Below, piece by piece: positions 9,001-9,375 of a DNA stretch of 9,375 nucleotides. The notes beneath the pieces were generated by a model. That model ran no database searches. It was not told the DNA's origin and saw only the letters and a program-made list of their open reading frames with translations. Numbering within the stretch: position 1 is the first letter of the stretch; every line of letters begins with the position of its first letter. Source of the stretch: JBEKZQ01 sp049509675 (GTDB lineage Bacteria > Planctomycetota > Planctomycetia > Pirellulales > Thermoguttaceae); the NCBI GenBank assembly GCA_049509675.1, contig JBEKZQ010000251.1:1-9375 (forward strand), given 5' to 3'. The position numbers were made by a program, and so were the translations under genes.

Positions 9001-9373
9001 TTCGCTTTCCATTCTCGATGCGGGCGGCAGCGACAACGTCGTGTTGGGCGCCGGGCAATTGATCGTCAACGGCTCTTCCGTGATCAGCTACCACGATGTC
9101 CAGGCATTGAGTTTCGCCCTCGGCGCGGGCACGCTGGACCTGGGCGGAAACACGCAGACCTCGCCCGCCATCACGCTTGTCAGCGGCCAGGTTACCGACG
9201 GCACGCTCTCCAGCAATGCCTATGTAATGCAAAGCGGCTCGGTTGCCGCCTCCTTGACGGGTTCGGGTGCTTTGACCAAGACCGGCGCCGGCACCGTCAC
9301 GCTGTCCGGGAGCAACAACTTCCTGGGCGGAACCACCGTGGCCGGGGGCACGCTGAGTGTTTCCATTTCGGCC
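2..9373 (+). CDS. Giant multidomain surface/secreted protein with CotH, lamin-tail, PA14 and Ig repeats (partial at both ends)
   Basis: A single open frame covers the whole window: 3124 codons without a stop, mostly ending in G or C. It translates into a coherent series of extracellular domains: chitobiase-like, CotH, three lamin-tail, FN3, SbsA-like Ig, PA14, seven tandem Ig repeats and an autotransporter-type repeat. The product is Thr/Ser/Gly/Ala/Asn-rich with few cysteines and no obvious membrane segment, as expected for an exported adhesive or structural protein. The ATG at base 2 is probably not the true start: the residues after it (FSTPTPAAAN, 20-29) look like the end of a lamin-tail domain, so the gene begins upstream. 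No stop occurs before the 3' edge, so the signal peptide and C-terminal anchor are not visible. The architecture resembles giant Planctomycetota proteins. The precise function is unknown; cell-surface attachment, polymer binding or modification of surface partners are all possible. Confidence 0.93.
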   Translation, partial: MLVVPELSQIGSVIGGEHVFSTPTPAAANVLGDIAPDITFSTTHGFFYAPFQVALASNIAGASIRYTTDNSFPTATSGTLYTGPITINTTTDLQAVIVVGSNVGPIETESYIFPIAVAAQPAAPAGFPTTWSGTLSNESTPADYAMSPVSGYTTQQIINALSSLPTMSLVTTDNNLFGTSGIYANPDDRVLEVPASLEYFNPIAGTTDFGSLVGLSMYGGVGRNPPYKKHGLQIAFDQSDGASFMNENIFGNGYKPDGLVLRHGFNDGWSWGGANTQFIIDKWTRDALTALGTQNTPGIWVQVFLNGLYWGLYDACADIDSNYSAYFFGGQKPDYEVYHYSGSGFEVKSGSLGMTPWNQLFNVATTGTVAGTGTASPTVLANSTAYALMATYLNLPAFCDYIIVNYYGGNWDWDNHNYSALYSPTEGFVFQDWDGEGMLQDPGANITSHDTTGGPTQLFVQLLANPDFRMMFADHVYKDLSTVLSPTNAAAIYQKEANTLGQATMVGTTMTITSGAIIAECARWGNLGELDGTWGGLGTPAVWYARYNWHMSSYFPYRTATMFTQFQTSLTFTPAAGGGTTNETYTMYPGINPPTMLVNGTVENGGTFTLGNATLTMSAATGTIYYTTDGSDPRASGGAISGTALIYTTGIPLAQGVEIKARLYSGGTWSALNDASFYVDLAPSIRITELMYAPAPATAAEIAAGYKDTGNGAEDFEFVEIQNIGTTTLPLQGLAFTNGVTFTFPSSASLAAGAYIVVCSDENAFEIRYPNVPPGQIAGQYTGHFNNGGEEVTLEEPNGGIIQDFTYSNSWYPQTDGGGFSLVVRSATQATSLWGSSSGWLPSGTPGGTPAAAETVAIPLPDSIVVNEAMSNTSAVPGEMIEFYNTTSQSINIGGWFVSDSSSNLMKYRIAAGTVIAAHGYYVLTQDYNFGTPASSDPGRLVPFGLNADGDDVYLSNVYVPTGQPGGYQEHQTIPGMPSGYSYGLYTKSDGNTNFTLLETPTFGTLSGTTYSGAANGIPYVSPLVTDEIMYNPSAPTVAETNAGYTENDFEYVELYNATSSPVSLSNYYVSGGIGYTPGWIADGNLASNLTVSEFQTLESGATATWSASGLASASYTVYAHLNLYDGDNNLRSDMDSAAQYTVTCGGTPTTVLVDQDQVPATLSVTSLTYNSATGLATATAAGNGLGAGSIVHISGATQTPYDGTFVVVNPTTNTFSYTVTGSPTSPDPGTSITAGLNDVWISLGTYTMSGAVSVQLTRTTGAKPSEWTVAGSMELATSQQTTVLGTPTFSSYSIQHPTASLPAGGYGVLVSNYAAFDERYHVATNNIPVLGVYSGHLNNGGDTVDIEQIGNRENGSVVAINGYVPSYRVDHVNYNNASPWPIAPDGNGPALIRVHAPDYGNDAINWMASNAGGTPGAANLTLDSLPPTVPAGLAAHTSLSPSQVALTWVASTDTRSDVDHYVIYRNASQLATSTTNSYTDTAVASGTNYSYSVSAVNRDGYPSAQSASILTALPGVASYDWLDSQHVEIYFSEPLTSTIASVLSHYTMSNGITFSTVLLSRDNTKVTLTTVQALTSGKVYTITMTGLTTVSGNQLPASLPLSVTYQTPTGKILDQVWDGLDGGTTVNDLTSPALNPNYPGNPTYTTYLTSFEAPYNTGVSDYGQRVQGYIYPPTTGSYVFWIASDDNSQLWLSTNNSPGNAVEIAYVSSWTSYRAWATYASQQSASISLVAGQRYYIEALMTQGNGGDNLSVAWQTPGTTFNTSTGTPIPGTYLAPYGGNMDLNLPATPADLCAAVTGSNNQITLTWSHVLDPTSGVDHYVIYRDGVSYATSNAATITDSTGISPQTPHSYQVAAVNYDLVQGPLSPAVSISAVGIASITTPGTTSVLVTFTEPVDSASAQLPGNYKIDGGVITVTSAQLQSNNCTVLLATSSSVSGSHTLAVTNVYTRAGGTMPSMSRSFSYAAAGGYVAPTIAVTVAPLVTNDPTPAISGTASDPSLSLAVRIGGNVSGNWYAVANSNGAWTLPEGDISPALTNGTYDVLVRGINSAGVVVYDSTLNELTVNVGSPTVTMQHVADRNTPISSLTFAFNEPVSSFGLQNLQFTLNGVGLPLDGTTLTTSDSQNWTLGNLGSLTGAPGAYNLTVSAAGWGITDAAGNTFSNTTSDTWLFNVTPPTVTIGAPLPAYAAAGPVNYTVTYSDPDFGTSTLSAANITLNNTTGTANGTVSVSTGSGATRTVTISNITGNGSLGISIAPGTASDTLGNIALGAGPSSTFIVDNVAPTISIGPPSGTLTGPGPISYLVTYGDSYPNISTLSPANITLNKTDTANGTVSVSTGSGYTRTVTISGITGSGTLGISVAAGTASDLAGNLAPAAGPSATFSVVSVSLLASIGTPSAPATTGGPITYAVNYSSDPYCSASTLSLANITLNKTGTANGTVSLSGSGFAYTVLINGITGNGSLGISIAAGTASDTLGNVAPAAGPSSTFIVDNTPPTISISPPSVSMVGAGPLYYTVTYGDANFSASTLSLADVTLNETGTANGTVSISGSGSTRTVAISNITGNGSLGISIAANTASDLAGNMAPAAGPSQLCTVYTVPPAVSISAPGASITAGGPVGYIVSYSDLYSVSATLTANNITLSSTGTANGTVSVSALPNTIFLVSVNNITGDGTLAISVAAGTASDALGNMAPALGPSASFIVDNTPPQVAIAAPSKSITTGGPVRYTVTYSDANFGTSALAAANVTLNKTGTANGTVNVSGSGARYTVSISGITGDGSLGISIAAGTASDQAGNIALGAGPSSTFIVDNTAPTIAITGPSASTSTGQSVTYTVTYGDANFNSSTVALASDITLNETGTANGTVSVSGSGLIYTITISSISGDGSLGISIAAGSASDLAGHLAPAAGPSSTFAVDVSNILTITAANWTDGGLTLTLESDGLLHLVHTDTGLDAVSPQSPANVTAVAITGRDNTADALTIDFSQGNPIPSGGVTFEGGAGGNADSLSILDAGGSDNVVLGAGQLIVNGSSVISYHDVQALSFALGAGTLDLGGNTQTSPAITLVSGQVTDGTLSSNAYVMQSGSVAASLTGSGALTKTGAGTVTLSGSNNFLGGTTVAGGTLSVSISA
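110..340 (+). other. Chitobiase C-terminal-like beta-sandwich domain 1
   Basis: Residues ~37-113 carry the family pattern FS...GFFYAPFQVAL, then IRYTTDN followed by a Pro/Thr-rich turn, LYTGPI, a TTT-D-L-Q-A strand and a closing SYIF. These correspond to the usual 'GxY..PF.V.L', 'IrYTtDGs.Pt', 'lYtgPi.i..tt.lrA' and 'tYiF' of the chitobiase/beta-hexosaminidase C-terminal-like family. The hallmark TDG is TDN here. The family is a small non-catalytic beta-sandwich, usually an accessory or spacer beside another domain; here it immediately precedes the CotH region. Confidence 0.8.
452..1732 (+). other. CotH-kinase-like domain
   Basis: Residues ~151-577 match the CotH family. The visible blocks are LVLRHGFND (780-788), FLNGLYWGLYD (304-314), YFFGG (326-330), YIIVNYYGGNWDWDNHN (401-417), FQDWDGE (430-436), AIIAECARWGN (516-526) and YFPYRT (554-559). 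Known family members are atypical protein kinases; Bacillus subtilis CotH phosphorylates spore-coat proteins. In large planctomycete proteins the domain sits among binding modules and its substrate is unknown. The NWDW..HN and WDxE blocks, which I expect to contribute to the active site, are kept. The block normally resembling GLYNxxERPD is GLYDACADID (311-320), losing the Glu-Arg pair. Activity is therefore uncertain. Length is normal for the family. (The LVLRHGFND block is residues 259-267; nt 776-802.). Confidence 0.85.
1778..2038 (+). other. Chitobiase C-terminal-like beta-sandwich domain 2
   Basis: Residues ~593-679 follow the CotH domain directly. The segment contains LTMSAATGTIYYTTDGSDPR, a textbook 'i.YTtDGsdPr' hairpin, then GTALIYTTGIPL, the strand VEIKARLY and the closing W-S-A-L..ASFYV. 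This is a better match to the family consensus than the first copy because it retains TDG. The CotH domain is thus bracketed by two such sandwiches, an arrangement seen in this class of protein; the role is presumably structural or in binding. Confidence 0.85.
2048..2557 (+). other. Lamin-tail domain (LTD) 1
   Basis: Residues ~683-852 start with IRITELMYAPAP and continue through EDFEFVEIQNIG (the 'FiEI.N.g' block), LPLQGLAFTNGVTFTFP, the AAGAYIVVCSD strand, GGEEVTL and FTYSNSWYPQTDGGGFSLV, ending with WLPSGTPGGTPA. This is the complete Ig-like LTD order: RITEiMY, EFvEl.N, FtFP, yivv, G.E.vtL, TPG. Bacterial LTDs are common in secreted nucleases, phosphatases and CotH proteins, with a presumed binding or spacer role. 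The doubled GTPGGTP at the end is a small irregularity. Confidence 0.88.
2585..3013 (+). other. Lamin-tail domain (LTD) 2
   Basis: Residues ~862-1004 start with SIVVNEAMSNTS and continue with EMIEFYNTTSQSINIGGWFV, corresponding to the LTD blocks 'i.iNEim' and 'diiEly N....vdlgGw.l.D'. Then come YRIAAGTVIAAHGYYVL ('ip.gt.i.aggy.vl'), FGLNADGDDVYLSN and, near the end, LLETPTFGT. It is directly continuous with LTD1 and belongs to a different LTD subtype (NEAM rather than TELMY), so the two are probably not a recent duplication. Confidence 0.85.
3233..3829 (+). other. Golvesin-C/CBD-like domain inserted in LTD3, itself interrupted
   Basis: The first part (residues 1078-1160) contains GATATWSASGLASASYTVYA, AAQYTV and VLVDQDQVPA. 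The second part (residues ~1236-1276) contains DVWISLGTYTMSGAVSVQLT and WTVAGSMEL. Read together these follow the order I associate with golvesin C-terminal-like domains: 'atWtf.gL..G.Y.V.a', 'sAqYtV', 'v.vdQ', 'W..LGtyt...g...V.Lt', 'vvAdavrl'. Such domains are small beta-sandwiches attached to secreted bacterial enzymes and surface proteins. The two parts are separated by about 75 residues of a different domain. Identification rests on pattern memory, not on a profile search. Confidence 0.6.
3482..3706 (+). other. Small 'ISGA...YxGTF...TFSYTV' domain nested in the golvesin-like domain
   Basis: Residues ~1161-1235 read LSVTSLTYNSATGLATATA, then GLGAGSIVHISGATQTPYDG, TFVVVNPTTNTFSYTVTGSP and PGTSIT. 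This matches a short beta-rich module found in tail-fibre-like and planctomycete surface proteins ('HgLstGd.V.IsGa....YnGtf.Vt.v...tFtYtv.g.p..p..Gt'). It sits between the VDQ strand and the DVWISLGTY strand of the surrounding domain, so it appears to be a clean insertion. Its function is unknown. Confidence 0.6.
4280..4540 (+). other. Fibronectin type III domain 1
   Basis: Residues ~1427-1513 begin PPTVPAGLAA, then QVALTWVASTD, VDHYVIYRNASQLATST, SYTDTAV and NYSYSVSAVNRDGYPSAQSA. This is the FN3 order: Pro-rich start, 'v.LtW..s.D', 'Y.iYR.g', 'y.D..v..gt.Y.Y.V.AvN..G..S'. It follows LTD3 directly and is paired with the Ig-like domain downstream. A second copy at 5357-5623 shares the block VDHYVIYR. 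Confidence 0.88.
4550..4825 (+). other. SbsA-type Ig-like domain 1
   Basis: Residues ~1517-1608: VEIYFSEPLTS near the start, HYTMSNGI in the middle, then VTLTTVQALTSGKVYTITMT, a GLTTVSGNQL turn and the strand LPLSVTYQT. The sequence 'v.v.FsEpl....a...nYt.....v.v..a.l..d...v.Lt...l..g..Ytvtv.g..d..GN.l' is that of SbsA/Big-type Ig-like domains, which follow FN3 domains in many surface proteins. It lies between FN3-1 and PA14. Confidence 0.7.
4832..5332 (+). other. PA14 domain
   Basis: Residues ~1611-1777. The core is GQRVQGYIYPPTTGSYVFWI (1664-1683), followed by ASDDNSQLWLST, where Asp1686-Asp1687 is the conserved acidic pair, then SWTSYRAWATYASQQSASIS, LVAGQRYYIEALMTQGNGGD and NLSVAWQTPG. 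PA14 is a beta-barrel found in glycosidases, toxins and adhesins and often binds glycans, with Ca2+ held at the DD pair in lectin-type members. The DD pair and the GGDNLSVAW closing strand are intact, so carbohydrate binding is plausible, but the ligand cannot be read. The usual EGxGGD Glu is Gln here. The domain is flanked on both sides by FN3 + SbsA-like pairs. Confidence 0.9.
5357..5623 (+). other. Fibronectin type III domain 2
   Basis: Residues ~1786-1874: LPATPADLCAAV, then NQITLTWSHVLDPTSGVDHY, VIYRDGVSYATS, HSYQVAAVNYDL and GPLSPAVSIS. It is an FN3 with the same VDHYVIYR strand as FN3-1, though the rest has diverged considerably, so the two are an older duplication or independent members of the same subtype. 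Confidence 0.85.
5624..5899 (+). other. SbsA-type Ig-like domain 2
   Basis: Residues ~1875-1966: TSVLVTFTEPVDSASAQLPG, NYKIDGGVITVTSAQLQSNN, CTVLLATSSSVSGSHTLAVT and NVYTRAGGTMP. The block 'v.vtFtEpvd..sA..p.NY.id' is characteristic of this Ig-like group. Together with FN3-2 it repeats the FN3-Ig pairing found upstream of PA14. Confidence 0.7.
5918..6517 (+). other. Two Ig-like domains leading into the repeat stalk
   Basis: The first domain (residues ~1973-2066) has the bacterial Ig pattern PLVTNDPTPAISGTASD, NGAWTLPEGDISPALTNGTY, DVLVRGINSAG and NELTVNV (BapA/Big-like). The second (residues ~2069-2172) has SLTFAFNEPVSSFGLQNLQF, LTTSDSQNWTLGNLGSLTG, YNLTVSAAGWGITDAAGN and SDTWLF, a style common in planctomycete surface proteins. 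No catalytic motif is visible. These domains probably space the N-terminal binding modules from the tandem repeats. Confidence 0.7.
6518..8740 (+). repeat. Seven tandem Ig-like repeats of 105-107 residues (315-321 bp)
   Basis: Unit starts at nt 6518, 6839, 7157, 7475, 7790, 8108 and 8423; lengths are 321, 318, 318, 315, 318, 315 and 318 bp. Consensus in order: TPPTISI, GGPVxYTVTYxDANF, STLSxANITLNKTGTANGTV, SVSGSG, YTVxISxITGxGSLGISIAA, GTASDxxGNxAPAAGPSSTF and IVDN. TANGTV is present in all seven; GISIA/AISVA and TASD/SASD also recur in each. The D/N-rich IVDN-TPP junctions resemble calcium-stabilised linkers between extracellular Ig domains (inference). Units 2, 3 and 5 have lost the DANF block, and unit 5 also lacks SGSG. 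Stretches of near-identical DNA are shared between units. The array most likely forms an extended stalk. Confidence 0.92.
8741..9259 (+). other. Asp/Gly/Asn-rich beta linker between Ig stalk and beta-helix repeat
   Basis: Residues ~2914-3086. The segment contains WTDGGLTLTLESDGLLHLVH, ITGRDNTADALTIDFSQGNP, IPSGGVTFEGGAGGNADSLS and DAGGSDNVVLGAGQL, followed by LGAGTLDLGGNTQTSPAITL. The spacing of short beta strands with Gly/Asp turns, and the block 'ltiDfs.GnPiPsGGvtF.Gg.G.nDsL', recur in giant planctomycete surface proteins. The end already looks like the lead-in to the passenger repeat. I can name no defined family for the first two-thirds. Confidence 0.55.
9260..9373 (+). other. Autotransporter-associated (passenger) beta-strand repeat, cut by the window edge
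   Basis: Residues 3087-3124 read GSGALTKTGAGTVTLSGSNN followed by FLGGTTVAGGTLSV. This is a near-perfect match to the passenger-associated-transport repeat consensus 'GtGgLtKtGaGtltLsGaNtYtGgTtvnaGtL', which marks right-handed beta-helical regions of secreted and surface proteins. Only one unit is visible before the window ends; such repeats usually occur several times, so more are expected downstream. It does not imply a classical type V autotransporter here, since no translocator barrel is visible. Confidence 0.88.
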
Positions 9374-9375
9374 GC

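Noticed and set aside
8015..9232. 405-codon open frame on the minus strand over repeats 5-7 and the linker
   Set aside because: Its internal repetition merely mirrors the + strand Ig repeats; there is no plausible domain or start context.

Overview
The window is the interior of one very large, high-GC gene on the + strand. Frame 2 (codons starting at 2, 5, 8 and so on) stays open from base 2 to base 9373, giving 3124 codons with no stop, and both ends run off the window. I see no second gene, intergenic gap, promoter, terminator, RNA gene, CRISPR array or mobile element. All other long open frames on either strand overlap this gene and have the low-complexity Arg/Gly/Val/Pro-rich look of shadows cast by G/C-ending codons.

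The protein is a giant, probably exported, mosaic of extracellular domains. In order (residue = (nt+1)/3): the tail of a lamin-tail-like domain (1-~30), a chitobiase C-terminal-like beta-sandwich (~37-113), a CotH-kinase-like domain (~151-577), a second chitobiase-like sandwich (~593-679), three lamin-tail domains (~683-852, ~862-1004, ~1019-1420), fibronectin III (~1427-1513), an SbsA-type Ig-like domain (~1517-1608), PA14 (~1611-1777), a second FN3 (~1786-1874) with a second SbsA-like Ig (~1875-1966), two further Ig-like domains (~1973-2178), seven tandem ~106-residue Ig-like repeats (2173-2913), an Asp/Gly-rich linker, and the start of an autotransporter-associated (passenger beta-helix) repeat at the 3' edge. 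The third lamin-tail domain is split by what looks like a golvesin-C-like domain, and that is itself split by a small domain of the 'GxxxGxxVxISGA...YxGTF' type, giving a nested, Russian-doll arrangement.

This combination (CotH + lamin-tail + chitobiase-like + PA14 + Ig repeats + beta-helix repeat, in a GC-rich gene of at least 9.4 kb) is what I associate with Planctomycetota, whose genomes carry many giant surface or secreted proteins of this kind. That assignment is inference from domain style and base composition; no marker gene is present. The likely layout is an N-terminal part with modification (CotH) and binding modules (PA14, lamin-tail, chitobiase-like), followed by a long Ig stalk and then a beta-helical region. 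Signal peptide and C-terminal anchor, if any, lie outside the window. Substrate and biological role cannot be read from the sequence, and I found no evidence of a multi-gene system here.
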